Of a stretch of 64,000 nucleotides of DNA, positions 7,658 through 16,131 are shown in pieces. The notes beneath the pieces were generated by a model. It did no database searches, was not told where the DNA came from, and was given only the letters and a program-made list of their open reading frames with translations. The translations under genes and the position numbers were made by a program. This stretch comes from SIG673 sp045653945. GTDB lineage: Bacteria > Bacillota > Clostridia > Oscillospirales > CAG-272. The stretch lies in NCBI GenBank assembly GCA_045653945.1, contig JAZOML010000004.1, positions 1-64,000 of the forward strand, written 5' to 3'. The stretch's first letter is position 1. Every line of letters begins with the position of its first letter.

Positions 7658-8422
7658 TTAATTAAAATATTTGTATTCGCTCGGAGAAATACCTTCTCTT
7701 GCCTTAAAGCACTTTGAAAAATAATATATTGATGAAAAGCCGACGGCAAAGGCGACCTCGCTTACCTGCATACTGCCGTATCTAAGCAGAAGCTTTGCGT
7801 TTTCAATCCGGCAGGAAATAAGGTCATTTATTGGAGAGGTGCCGTATTTTTCTTTATACAGTGCACAAAAGCGACTTTGCGAATAGCCCGATAGCTTTGC
7901 AAGGTCGGTAATATTCCATTCGCGCTTATAATCGCGTAGCATTTCACCACGCGTGTATTCAAGCTTATCTGCTGAGCTTGCTTGACCGTTTAAATATTCT
8001 CGATAAATATCAATAAGAGCGTTTGTTAAAATAAGCTCGCATTTATCGTCCGCACCTATACGGTTATACGATTTTTCCTTGTGTATCTTCTCAATGGCAG
8101 TAGCAAGATACAGTCCGTCAATATGAAACGGCACACCAATCGGGAGCGGATATTTTTCAAGAATTTCGGCAAATTCATTTCCGTTTGCATAAAGCCAATC
8201 GTTACGAAACCCCTCGCCGTTATCCGTTGCTGCGCCGTGATAAACAGTATCGCCCGGCTTATTTATGATCATATCTCCGCCCTTGCCACTTACCAGTTTA
8301 CCATCGACTTCAACCCGATAATCATTGCGAAAATAACTAAAAAAGTAAAACCTCGTTTTAATTTTAGTGCAAAATTCACCGTTTTTATTTTTAAAATCAA
8401 CGCCGTAGGCAATAAATTCCAT
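7658..8422 (-). CDS. AraC-family transcriptional regulator
   Basis: 254 residues. The N-terminal half (~1-140) looks like a cupin-type ligand-binding domain. The C-terminal ~95 residues hold two helix-turn-helix motifs: ITDLAKLSGYSQSRFCALYKEKYG and the signature VSEVAFAVGFSSIYYFSKCFKAREGISPSEYK. It is divergent from the beta-mannosidase gene with only ~106 bp between start codons, so it is probably the local regulator of mannoside use; the sugar inducer is not known. A GAGG site precedes ATG 8422. No terminator is visible between it and cysK downstream. Confidence 0.88.
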   Translation of the reverse strand: MEFIAYGVDFKNKNGEFCTKIKTRFYFFSYFRNDYRVEVDGKLVSGKGGDMIINKPGDTVYHGAATDNGEGFRNDWLYANGNEFAEILEKYPLPIGVPFHIDGLYLATAIEKIHKEKSYNRIGADDKCELILTNALIDIYREYLNGQASSADKLEYTRGEMLRDYKREWNITDLAKLSGYSQSRFCALYKEKYGTSPINDLISCRIENAKLLLRYGSMQVSEVAFAVGFSSIYYFSKCFKAREGISPSEYKYFN

Positions 8423-8467
8423 AAAACCTCACAGTAATATAGTATAAATTTAAAGTAATATTTTCTA

Positions 8468-8496
8468 TTGTTTTTTACATTATAGCATAATATAAT
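8468..8496 (+). promoter_or_regulatory. Promoter of the beta-mannosidase gene
   Basis: TTGTTT (8468-8473) and a consensus TATAAT (8491-8496), 17-nt spacer. A weak -35 box is consistent with activation by the divergent AraC-type regulator. Confidence 0.65.
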
Positions 8497-8528
8497 ACAA
8501 ATAGCAAGTATTTTTTGGAGGTTTGAAA

Positions 8529-10937
8529 ATGAAAAATATTTCTTTAAACGGAAAGTGGCATATGACGGGCGGCGGATTTGACTGCTACGGCAATGTCCCG
8601 GGCTCGCTGTTTTCCTTTTTACTTGACGATAACAAGCTGATACCTGACCCTTATTACCGTGATAACGAATATGACGTTCTCGCACTAACAAAGCACGATT
8701 ACACCTTTGAGCGCACCTTTGACCTTGCAAAGACAGAGGATAAGGTTACAATACGCTTTGAGGGGCTTGATACCTTTTGCGACGTATATCTAAACGGAAA
8801 GCATATTGCATACACCGACGATATGCATATAACGTACGAATTTGACGCAACCGAGTTCCTGAAAGACGGTCAGAACAAAATCACCGTCGTAACTCACCCC
8901 GTAACCGAGTACGCAAGAGAAAAAGGCAAAGAAATGGACCTTTTTGGAAGCATACAATCATTGCTTGGCTACGGATACGTCAGAAAAGCGCACTGTATGT
9001 TCGGTTGGGATTGGGGTCCGTTCCTGCCCGATACGGGAATATGGCGAGATGTTAGCCTTATAGTACATAATTCCGCCAAAATCACCGACATAAAAGTTAA
9101 CCAAAGACACGAGGACGGCAAGGTGTTTATCACCCCTTGCGTCGAAATAGACGGCAATGCCGAAATCAAGGTTACACTTACCGAACCAAACGGAAACAAG
9201 TCAAATATTGTCGCAAATAATGAAATAAAAGTCAATAATGCAGAACTTTGGTATCCAAACGGACTTGGCGCACAGCCGCTTTACACCGTAAAAGTCGAGC
9301 TTATTCAGGACGGTGAGGTTGTCGATACCACCGAGCGTCGCATAGGTCTACGTGAAATGAAGCTTATCCGCGAAAAGGATAAATGGGGCGAAAGCTTTAT
9401 GCACGAGTGCAACGGTATTCGCTTCTTTGCAATGGGTGCGGACTACATTCCCGAGGACTGCGTTTTCTCACGTACTTCAAGAGAGCGTACCGAAATTCTT
9501 TTAAAACGCTGTGTTGATGCGAACTTCAATGCAATTCGTATTTGGGGCGGCGGTTACTACCCCGATAACTTCTTCTTTGACCTTTGCGACGAAATGGGAC
9601 TTGTCGTATTCTTTGACCTTTGCTTTGCTTGTACCTTCTACCGTCCCGACGAAAAAATGTGGGCAAATATCAAGGTTGAGGTAGAGCAAAACCTGAAAAG
9701 ACTTCGCCACCACCCCTCAATCGCTCTCGTCTGCGGAAACAACGAGGTTGAAGCGTGTATCGGAGCACACTCCGAGGAGTCAAAGCGCGTATGTATTCCA
9801 ATACAAATTGAGCTTTTTGAGGACGTTATTCCCGAAATTGTCAACAGAGTTTGGCCGGAAATCCCCTACATTTGCACCTCGCCTATAACCTGTGGCCACT
9901 TTATTGACCCCGAAAACGAAAACTACGGCGACTCACACTACTGGACAGTTTGGCACGGCGGTAAGCCCTTTACCGAATATAGAAACCACTTCTTCCGCTA
10001 CCTTTCGGAATTCGGATTCCAGTCTTTCCCTTGCGAAAAGTCGGTTGAGCAGTTTACACTGCCCGAGGATAGAAACATTTTCTCGCGCGTTATGGAAATG
10101 CACCAGAGAAATGCGGGTGCTAACTCAAAGATTATTTCCTATCTTTCGCAGACCTACCTCTACCCGAGCGAATTTGGCACACTTCTCTACGCTTCCCAAC
10201 TTTTGCAGGCAGAAGCTATGAAATACGGTGTTGAGCACCTGCGCCGTAACCGTGGCAGATGTATGGGCGCACTATACTGGCAGCTTAACGATATTTGGCC
10301 GGTTGCATCGTGGTCGAGTATTGACTACTACGGACGCCTTAAAGCGCTTCACTACTACGCAAAACGCTTCTATACTCCCGTAATTATTTCCTGTGTTGAA
10401 ACAGGTGAAACAACAACAAGACCGTTTGTTATTATGGAACCGGACGTTTACGGCTACGAAACAAAGGCACAGCTCACTCTTACAAATGACACATTAAGCG
10501 ATGTTAAGGGCACAGCAAGGGGTTATTTACGCAATTCAAGGGGTGAAATACTGCAAATGACCGAAACCGAGGTTACAGTAAAATCATTCGAGGTTGTACG
10601 TCTGCCCGAAATCGACTTTAACAAAACCGACGTACTTAATAATTATTATTCATACGAATTTGAAGTTGATGGCAAAATAATAAGCGAGGATACTGTGCTC
10701 TTTACCGCACCCAAGCACTTTAATTTTATTAACCCCGAAATTACGGTTAACGTTGATGGCGACGAGATAGTGCTTACCTCAAAGACTTATGCTAAGAGCA
10801 TTGAAATCTACTCCGACGATAGCGACTTTATCCTCTCGGATAACTTCTTTGATATGAACGCAGGCGAAAAACGAGTAAAAATCCTCGAAGGCAACCCAAC
10901 AAATATCAAAACAAGAACGGTTTATGATATTAGATAA
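8529..10937 (+). CDS. GH2-family beta-mannosidase
   Basis: Hydrolyses terminal beta-D-mannosides, probably intracellularly since no signal peptide is present. It is 802 residues from ATG 8529, with GGAGG 8 nt upstream. Domain order: GH2 sugar-binding beta-sandwich (~10-170, including GYGYVRKAHCMFGWDWGPF), an immunoglobulin-like domain (~180-260) and the TIM barrel (~265-580). The acid/base Glu is E406 in CGNNE, and the nucleophile is E494 in SEFGFQSFP. The FGWDWGP and GNNE motifs point to mannosidase rather than galactosidase. No transporter accompanies it, so substrate entry must be encoded elsewhere. Confidence 0.9.
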   Translation: MKNISLNGKWHMTGGGFDCYGNVPGSLFSFLLDDNKLIPDPYYRDNEYDVLALTKHDYTFERTFDLAKTEDKVTIRFEGLDTFCDVYLNGKHIAYTDDMHITYEFDATEFLKDGQNKITVVTHPVTEYAREKGKEMDLFGSIQSLLGYGYVRKAHCMFGWDWGPFLPDTGIWRDVSLIVHNSAKITDIKVNQRHEDGKVFITPCVEIDGNAEIKVTLTEPNGNKSNIVANNEIKVNNAELWYPNGLGAQPLYTVKVELIQDGEVVDTTERRIGLREMKLIREKDKWGESFMHECNGIRFFAMGADYIPEDCVFSRTSRERTEILLKRCVDANFNAIRIWGGGYYPDNFFFDLCDEMGLVVFFDLCFACTFYRPDEKMWANIKVEVEQNLKRLRHHPSIALVCGNNEVEACIGAHSEESKRVCIPIQIELFEDVIPEIVNRVWPEIPYICTSPITCGHFIDPENENYGDSHYWTVWHGGKPFTEYRNHFFRYLSEFGFQSFPCEKSVEQFTLPEDRNIFSRVMEMHQRNAGANSKIISYLSQTYLYPSEFGTLLYASQLLQAEAMKYGVEHLRRNRGRCMGALYWQLNDIWPVASWSSIDYYGRLKALHYYAKRFYTPVIISCVETGETTTRPFVIMEPDVYGYETKAQLTLTNDTLSDVKGTARGYLRNSRGEILQMTETEVTVKSFEVVRLPEIDFNKTDVLNNYYSYEFEVDGKIISEDTVLFTAPKHFNFINPEITVNVDGDEIVLTSKTYAKSIEIYSDDSDFILSDNFFDMNAGEKRVKILEGNPTNIKTRTVYDIR

Positions 10938-10942
10938 AACCC

Positions 10943-10974
10943 AAAAATACCGAGCAAAATTGCTCGGTATTTTT
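10943..10974. terminator. Terminator between the mannosidase and ASCH genes
   Basis: AAAAATACCGAGCA pairs with TGCTCGGTATTTTT across a 4-nt loop. Poly-T follows on the plus strand and poly-A precedes it, so it can serve both convergent genes. Confidence 0.85.
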
Positions 10975-10976
10975 TG

Positions 10977-11315
10977 TTATAATATCTTAATTTCTATTCC
11001 GACTACCCCGTACCTATTTTGCTCCTCTAAGCTATAATAGGCAAGCATATCTTCAGGATTTGCAATCTTTGGGTTATCGTAACCACATTTTTCCATTGGA
11101 AGTGTTGCGTATAGCTCATCAAATGATGAAAAGCGGTAAAGCGCAACAACAGTGCACATAACCGAGCGACTTGCATCAAAATTACAGGTAAACAGTATCA
11201 TATCACCAACTGCTATTTTTTGTCTTTTTTCGTCCCATAAGCGAAGCTCGATAGTTTTCTTACCTTTTGCCATTTGAGAAAAAGGAGCTTGCTGCAATTT
11301 CATTTTATGAAGCAT
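10977..11315 (-). CDS. ASCH-domain protein
   Basis: 112 residues making up a single ASCH domain, a PUA-like beta-barrel thought to bind RNA or modified nucleosides. The family signature is seen as KLQQAPFSQMAKGKKTIELRLWDEKRQKIAVGDMI with its conserved Lys, Glu and Arg. The function is not established. It overlaps the upstream DUF4097 gene by 11 bp and so is the last gene of that operon. Confidence 0.8.
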   Translation of the reverse strand: MLHKMKLQQAPFSQMAKGKKTIELRLWDEKRQKIAVGDMILFTCNFDASRSVMCTVVALYRFSSFDELYATLPMEKCGYDNPKIANPEDMLAYYSLEEQNRYGVVGIEIKIL

Positions 11316-12285
11316 ATGTCCTCCAGCTATATTCTATTTCAATATCCCCTGTATCAGTGTTTATTTCGCATTTTCCACCGTTTGTTGTTTTCGGTACTTC
11401 AACGTCGCCCGTATCGGAGTGAGCCATAAAAAACTTTTCGGAAAGCACGCTTCCCTCGATATCGCCGGTGGTTGTTTTTATATAAATTTCTGCGGCATCG
11501 CAATTTCTTAGCTCTACATCGCCTGTGCTTCTCTCAATACTAAATTTTTCAGTTGCAATAACGTCATCAAGCAGTATATCTCCCGTACTGCCGCTTGATA
11601 TTAAATTTTGGCATCTTACTTTATTTAATTTAGTTTTTCCCGTTGATACCTCTAGTTGAATATTTTCGGAGCAAGTTGCATTATTTACAGTAATTTTTCC
11701 TGTTGAAACGCAAAGACCAATATTCGCAGCATTTACGTTTTCAACAAATATATTACCCGTACTCGTTTTAATTTTAATACTATTCAAAGCACTTGCATAG
11801 CATTTAACCGTACCGGTTGACTCTGAAATTTCTATACTGTCGAAGGTAAATTCTTTTGGAATTTCTATATCACCTGTGCTTGAATTAATTTTTAAATTAC
11901 CAAGCTGACCTGCTGGAATATATACAGTAAGCTTAGGAGTGTAAAAGTTAATTCCTATGTGCTCGTACCATTTTCTTGTATCATTAAAATCAATTTTAAG
12001 CGTTCCGTCTTTTACCTCTACGGCGTGCTTTATTTTTTCATTTTCAAAGGATATAACCTTTACCTCACCATTTTCAGAGGGTACAAAGATGATATCTGCC
12101 GTTTTGGTATTAAGCGAAATATTACTAAATCCTTCCGTAGCCTGATAGGTATTTTCAATGAATTTAGAGGTTGATAATTTACGAAAATCCCATTTAAGCA
12201 TACACATAACTCCTACAAAAATAATAATACCTATTAAAATCAATGCCAATGCAATTATAAAAGCAATTTTTAATCTTTTACTCAT
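11305..12285 (-). CDS. DUF4097-family membrane-anchored beta-helix protein
   Basis: 326 residues: an N-terminal membrane anchor (~8-30) followed by an extracytoplasmic repeat region of at least seven variants of S/T-TGDI or S/T-TGxV units (e.g. SSTGDIEI, STGNIFV, STGDILL, TTGDIEG, DTGDIEI), typical of DUF4097 right-handed beta-helix proteins. Such genes usually follow a DUF1700/HAAS gene and a PadR regulator and are linked to envelope stress responses. Here the DUF1700 gene upstream is broken and no PadR gene is present. Its start overlaps the end of the DUF1700 remnant by 8 bp. Confidence 0.8.
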   Translation of the reverse strand: MSKRLKIAFIIALALILIGIIIFVGVMCMLKWDFRKLSTSKFIENTYQATEGFSNISLNTKTADIIFVPSENGEVKVISFENEKIKHAVEVKDGTLKIDFNDTRKWYEHIGINFYTPKLTVYIPAGQLGNLKINSSTGDIEIPKEFTFDSIEISESTGTVKCYASALNSIKIKTSTGNIFVENVNAANIGLCVSTGKITVNNATCSENIQLEVSTGKTKLNKVRCQNLISSGSTGDILLDDVIATEKFSIERSTGDVELRNCDAAEIYIKTTTGDIEGSVLSEKFFMAHSDTGDVEVPKTTNGGKCEINTDTGDIEIEYSWRTYAS

Positions 12286-12520
12286 TTACAGCAGCCTCCT
12301 TTCCGACAAAGCAACGCTTTACGGCAAAATTAACCTTTTGGATTAAAAGGATAATTCCCTTTGTCGCCACCCTGCAGCCTATAAACGTAAAGATAGACAA
12401 GCCTGCAAGAACCAGCCCTGCGGCTATTGTCGCAAAACCGATTGGCGCACCTGCGTTAAAAATAAACACTACGCCGATTACCGCACACGCCAAGGCGGTT
12501 GCAACAAAGGATATAAACAC
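12278..12520 (-). pseudogene. 3' remnant of a DUF1700 / HAAS-domain membrane protein gene
   Basis: The last ~80 codons are intact: KLWAVFISFVATALACAVI through KRCFVGKEAAVNE, with two membrane helices and a basic tail, as at the end of DUF1700 proteins. Upstream of about 12520 the frame stays open only by chance, because it runs antisense through a serine recombinase fragment on the plus strand. The N-terminal HAAS domain and the partner PadR regulator are missing. The break marks the left edge of the integrase island. Confidence 0.65.
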
Positions 12521-12962
12521 CGCCCAAAGCTTCAAGAGCTTTTGGAGTTTGCACGAGAGGGCGACGTTATCCATATACACGACTTTTCCCGCCTTGCAAG
12601 GTCTACAAAGGATTTGCTTGAGATTGTGGAGCTTTTGCACCGCAAGGGCGTTACGCTCGTATCCAATAAGGAGAATATCGACACGAGCACGCCGACGGGA
12701 AAGCTTATGCTTATTATGATAGGAGCTATCAATGAATTTGAGCGTACCAATCTTTTGGAGCGTCAAAGAGAGGGCATTGCCATAGCAAAGCGGAATGGCG
12801 TGTATAAAGGGGGGCAAGCCCAAAGAGGTTTGTAATTTCTCCGAACACTACGCCCGCTATATGTCAAGAAGCATCACAAAGTCGGCTCTTGCTCGTGAGC
12901 TCAGCATTAGCAGACCGACGCTTGATAGAATGATACAAGAGTTTGAGCAGAGCAAAGAATAA
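12521..12962 (+). pseudogene. Serine recombinase (resolvase/invertase family), 5'-truncated and frameshifted
   Basis: Homology begins abruptly at RPKLQELLEFAREGD, so the N-terminal catalytic serine segment is gone. The retained core reads DVIHIHDFSRLARSTKDLL, then KLMLIMIGAINEFERTNLLERQREGI, both hallmark resolvase blocks. Near 12810 a run of six G shifts the frame: removing one G joins GVYKG to GKPKEVCNFSEHYARYM and on to the C-terminal helix-turn-helix (KSALARELSISRPTLDRMIQ), ending at 12962. With catalytic residues lost it cannot recombine DNA. A hairpin at 12963-12982 follows the stop. Confidence 0.8.
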
Positions 12963-12982
12963 AGAGGGGCGTTTGCCCCTCT
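12963..12982 (+). terminator. Hairpin after the recombinase remnant
   Basis: AGAGGGGC-GTTT-GCCCCTCT, an 8-bp perfect stem directly after the stop codon. There is no U tract, so termination efficiency is uncertain. Confidence 0.5.
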
Positions 12983-12987
12983 CCGAA

Positions 12988-13016
12988 TTGACAAAATCGG
13001 TAAAATGTGTTATAAT
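12988..13016 (+). promoter_or_regulatory. Consensus promoter of the cysteine-rich lipoprotein gene
   Basis: TTGACA (12988-12993), 17-nt spacer, TATAAT (13011-13016): a full sigmaA consensus 44 nt upstream of the ATG at 13061. Confidence 0.85.
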
Positions 13017-13060
13017 TATAGTGTTAATCAAAAACATAATGAAATGAGAGGAATGAAAGA

Positions 13061-13822
13061 ATGAAAAGAACTCAAATTTTAACTGTAATTCTCCTTATCG
13101 CGATACTGACAACAACTCTCGCTTCCTGCGGTCATACGCACCAATTTGATGATTGGCAAGTTGTCAAGTCTGCCACTTGCACCGAAAGCGGAGAGCAAGA
13201 AAGATACTGTGATTGCGGAGAGAAGCAAACGCAGTCCATTGCATCGACTGGGCACAGTTTCGACGAATGGCAGATTATCAAAGCGACTACCTGCACCGAA
13301 AGCGGAGAGCAAGAAAGATACTGTGATTGCGGAGAGAAGCAACATCAAGTGGTGTCGGCTGGTCATTTGTGGAGTGAAGCTACTTGCACAGCCCCGAAGA
13401 CCTGCCAGAGATGTGATTTGATTGAAGGCTCGGCATTAGGGCATACTACTCAAATGGGATTTTGCAATCGTTGTAAAAACAACATTACTGGTTCTATGAT
13501 TTGCACAAATTCATTACCTCAAAGTTTTACCTCGTATTACTCAAGTAGCAGCAGAGGAAGCACTACACAGATAACCGATGTTTCCATTCAACAGTTGGGA
13601 AGCAATTTGTTTATTTCTGTATCGTGTAAGTTTTTGACCGAGTATAACTGCGATGACGCGTATATAGCTTATATTATTACAGACCCCAACGGAAACATTA
13701 TTGAAAGCTGGAGAATTTCCAAACTTCAATGCGTTCCCAATTTGGTATTTACTGAAACTATCTCCTTTACTCCAACGATGGCTGGTGAATACAAAATTAC
13801 GTTCAGCAATTTCAATTATTGA
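13061..13822 (+). CDS. Cysteine-rich lipoprotein with tandem repeats, island cargo
   Basis: 253 residues. A signal peptide (1-22) ends in a LASC lipobox (Cys23). Two near-identical ~45-residue repeats follow, each with the pattern FD(D/E)WQ, K(S/A)(A/T)TCTESGEQERYCDCGEKQ and a closing GH; a shorter third unit (GHLWSEATCTAPKTCQRC, then GFCNRC) completes a Cys/His-rich region to about residue 145. Similar TCTE / CxCG repeats occur in Firmicute surface proteins, possibly metal-binding or disulfide-stabilised. The C-terminal ~105 residues are beta-rich and unrecognised. A GAGAGG site sits 8 nt before the start. It shares a transcript with the integrase, whose ATG begins 3 bases after this stop. 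Function unknown. Confidence 0.7.
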   Translation: MKRTQILTVILLIAILTTTLASCGHTHQFDDWQVVKSATCTESGEQERYCDCGEKQTQSIASTGHSFDEWQIIKATTCTESGEQERYCDCGEKQHQVVSAGHLWSEATCTAPKTCQRCDLIEGSALGHTTQMGFCNRCKNNITGSMICTNSLPQSFTSYYSSSSRGSTTQITDVSIQQLGSNLFISVSCKFLTEYNCDDAYIAYIITDPNGNIIESWRISKLQCVPNLVFTETISFTPTMAGEYKITFSNFNY

Positions 13823-13824
13823 TT

Positions 13825-14895
13825 ATGGCAGTAAGCAAATACACAGCCAAAGACGGCAAAGTAAAATGGTATTTCTCCGTAAGATATACGGATTGGACGG
13901 GAGAACGCAAACGTAAAAAGCAAGAGGGCTTTAAGACGCAGAGAGAAGCTAAAGAAGCAGAAGCCAACTTTTTGAATAGCTGTCGCACCGACGTAACAAT
14001 TACATTTGAAAATCTTGTTACTGCATACATAGAGGATTGCAAGGTGCATCTTGCACCGACCACTATGGAAACAAAGGCACACATCATCAAGACAAAAATA
14101 CTGCCTTACTTTGCTAATCTACCGCTCAACGCCATTGATATAACCACCGTAAGAAAATGGCAGAATGAGCTTATAACGCACGAAAAAGGATACTCGCAGA
14201 CATACCTCAAGACCGTAAACAATCAGCTTTCAGCTATCTTTAACTTTGCTATGAAATACTACAAGCTACCGACCAATCCCGCCCGCCTATGCGGTAGTAT
14301 GGGAAAGAAGCAAGCCGACGATATGGACTTTTGGACGGTTGCAGAGTTTCAGCAGTTTATCAAAGCGACAGAGGACGATATTACGGCAAAGACCATTTTT
14401 AATCTATTCTTTTATAGCGGGATACGAGAGGGAGAATTGCTTGCCCTTACGTTGAATGACTTTAATTTTGAAAACAGCTCGGTATTCATAAGCAAGAGCT
14501 ATGCCGTAGTGAGAGGGGAGCAGATTATCAAAGAGCCCAAAACGCCCAAGAGCAAGCGTGCTATTGCGTTACCACTTCCCATTATGGAAATGATAAAGGA
14601 ATATGCAAGCCACCTTTACGGCTACACGCCAGACCAAAGACTTTTTCCGACAGCCAAAAGCTCACTCCATAGAGATATGCTAAAGTATTGTACAGCGTCG
14701 GGGGTGAGAAAAATCCGTATCCACGACTTACGACACAGCCACGCAAGTATGCTTATAGAAATGGGTATATCGCCCTTACAGATAAGCGAGCGGTTAGGAC
14801 ACGAGGACGTGCAGACCACGCTCAATATTTACTCACACCTATACCCCAACAAACAAGAGGAATTAGCCGAAAAGCTTGCCGAATTTATCATATAG
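13825..14895 (+). CDS. int: Tyrosine recombinase / integrase
   Basis: 356 residues, site-specific recombinase of the phage/ICE type. Order: AP2-like arm-binding domain (~1-50, YTAKDGKVKWYFSVRYTDWTGERKRKK), SAM-like core-binding domain (~55-145) and catalytic domain (~165-356). Catalytic residues are visible: Arg201 (SGIREGELLAL), His300/Arg303 (HDLRHSHASML), His326 (GHEDVQTT) and nucleophile Tyr336 (NIYSHLY). It appears intact. It ends 107 bp from the 3' end of guaA, a well-known integration site for such enzymes, so this is very likely the integrase that inserted the island. Translation is probably coupled to the lipoprotein gene. Confidence 0.93.
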   Translation: MAVSKYTAKDGKVKWYFSVRYTDWTGERKRKKQEGFKTQREAKEAEANFLNSCRTDVTITFENLVTAYIEDCKVHLAPTTMETKAHIIKTKILPYFANLPLNAIDITTVRKWQNELITHEKGYSQTYLKTVNNQLSAIFNFAMKYYKLPTNPARLCGSMGKKQADDMDFWTVAEFQQFIKATEDDITAKTIFNLFFYSGIREGELLALTLNDFNFENSSVFISKSYAVVRGEQIIKEPKTPKSKRAIALPLPIMEMIKEYASHLYGYTPDQRLFPTAKSSLHRDMLKYCTASGVRKIRIHDLRHSHASMLIEMGISPLQISERLGHEDVQTTLNIYSHLYPNKQEELAEKLAEFII

Positions 14896-14904
14896 TGCCG
14901 TTTT

Positions 14905-14922
14905 TGGTACGAAAATGGTACG
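14905..14922 (+). repeat. Short direct repeat next to the integrase (candidate arm-type site)
   Basis: GGTACGAAAATGGTACGA: two GGTACGA copies 11 bp apart, between the integrase stop and guaA. Short direct repeats here are typical of integrase arm-binding sites. Confidence 0.4.
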
Positions 14923-14933
14923 ACTATAAAAAG

Positions 14934-14986
14934 CAAAAAGCCCAAAACTCCTTATAAATAAAGGGGTTTTAGGGTTTTAGGGCTTT
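14934..14986. terminator. Terminator region between integrase and guaA
   Basis: AAAGCCC and AAAACTCCTT pair with AAGGGGTTTT and GGGCTTT, giving a long hairpin with internal loop between the convergent int and guaA genes. Confidence 0.55.
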
Positions 14987-15000
14987 ACTGCTTGTTATGG

Positions 15001-15021
15001 TATTATTCCCACTCAATAGTG
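15001..15021. other. Probable island attachment site at the guaA 3' end
   Basis: The last codons of guaA (reverse complement TATTCCCACTC, coding IEWE) are a classical tyrosine-integrase target, and the integrase gene lies immediately outside. I could not find a second copy of this core on the far side of the island, so the left attachment site seems lost. Confidence 0.5.
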
Positions 15022-16004
15022 CGGGTGGGCTTGGGAGTGATATCGTAAAGGACACGGTTAATGCCATCAACCTCTGCGGTGATACGGGCGGTTATCTTAT
15101 GAAGAACTGCGTATGGTATCTCCTCTATTGTAGCGCTCATAGCGTCCTTAGTATTAACAGCGCGGATAATTGCCGGCCAGCCCTCGTAGCGGCTATCGTC
15201 CTTAACGCCAACGCTCTTGATGTCGGGGATAACTACGAAATACTGCCATACCTTACCTGCAAGACCGTTAATGTCAAACTCCTCACGGAGAATTGCATCA
15301 GCCTCACGGAGTGCGTGCAGTCTATCACGAGTGATAGCGCCAAGGCAACGAACACCAAGTCCCGGGCCGGGGAACGGCTGACGGTACACCATTTCGTGAG
15401 GAAGTCCAAGTGCCTCACCAACTACTCTTACTTCATCTTTAAATAAAAGCTTAACGGGTTCAACAAGCTCAAACTTGAGGTCCTCGGGAAGTCCCCCCAC
15501 GTTGTGGTGCGACTTAACTGCCTTTTTGCCCTCAGCCTGCTTGATGCTCTCAAGAATATCGGGGTAAATAGTGCCCTGAGCAAGGAATTCAACGCCCTCA
15601 AGCTTTCTTGCCTCGTCAGCGAATACCTCGATAAACTCCTTACCGATAATCTTTCTCTTCTTTTCAGGATCGCTTACACCTGCAAGAAGGTCAAGGAAAC
15701 GGTCAGTTGCATCAACGTAAACGAGGTTTGCGTCAAGCTTGTTTCTAAAGAGCTCAACAACGTTTTCGCTCTCGTTCTTTCTCATTAGTCCGTGATTAAC
15801 GTGAACGCATACGAGCTGCTTTCCGATAGCCTTGATAAGAAGCGCCGCAACAACGGAGCTATCAACTCCGCCCGAAAGTGCAAGAAGCACCTTCTTATCG
15901 CCAACCTGCGCTCTTACCTCGGCAATCTGCTCCTCTATAAACTTGTCCGCAAGAGCCTTTGTGGTTATACGCTCCATTGTATCGGGTCTTTTGTTAGAAT
16001 CCAT
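15003..16004 (-). CDS. guaA: GMP synthase, ATP-pyrophosphatase subunit only
   Basis: Converts XMP to GMP using ATP and ammonia. The 333-residue protein has the PP-loop SGGVDSS (44-50), the YPDILES region, the KSHHNVGGLPED motif, the RQPFPGPGL block and the dimerisation domain ending in PTRTIEWE. Normal bacterial GuaA is ~510 residues with an N-terminal glutamine amidotransferase domain; that domain is absent here, and the sequence upstream is promoter, not coding. It must use free ammonia or a separately encoded glutaminase subunit, as in archaeal two-subunit enzymes. Start ATG 16004 follows AGGGGG and a good promoter. Confidence 0.9.
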   Translation of the reverse strand: MDSNKRPDTMERITTKALADKFIEEQIAEVRAQVGDKKVLLALSGGVDSSVVAALLIKAIGKQLVCVHVNHGLMRKNESENVVELFRNKLDANLVYVDATDRFLDLLAGVSDPEKKRKIIGKEFIEVFADEARKLEGVEFLAQGTIYPDILESIKQAEGKKAVKSHHNVGGLPEDLKFELVEPVKLLFKDEVRVVGEALGLPHEMVYRQPFPGPGLGVRCLGAITRDRLHALREADAILREEFDINGLAGKVWQYFVVIPDIKSVGVKDDSRYEGWPAIIRAVNTKDAMSATIEEIPYAVLHKITARITAEVDGINRVLYDITPKPTRTIEWE

Positions 16005-16045
16005 AATAATATCCCCCTAAATTATACTCAGTTTTTAATGTAGTT

Positions 16046-16074
16046 ATTTTATCATAAAAACGTGCGTTTGTCAA
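16046..16074 (-). promoter_or_regulatory. Promoter of guaA
   Basis: TTGACA (16074-16069) and TAAAAT (16051-16046), 17-nt spacer, on the minus strand. No purine-riboswitch signature is visible in the ~40-nt leader. Confidence 0.8.
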
Positions 16075-16131
16075 TATTTTTAATATGATTTTTTGCACGA
16101 TTTTTTACTTTTATTTCAAACAATAATTTTT

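Noticed and set aside
12542..12835. Recombinase frame read as a complete 97-residue gene from a TTG codon
   Set aside because: Resolvase homology extends upstream of the TTG and, after a one-base shift, downstream to 12962; it is a fragment.
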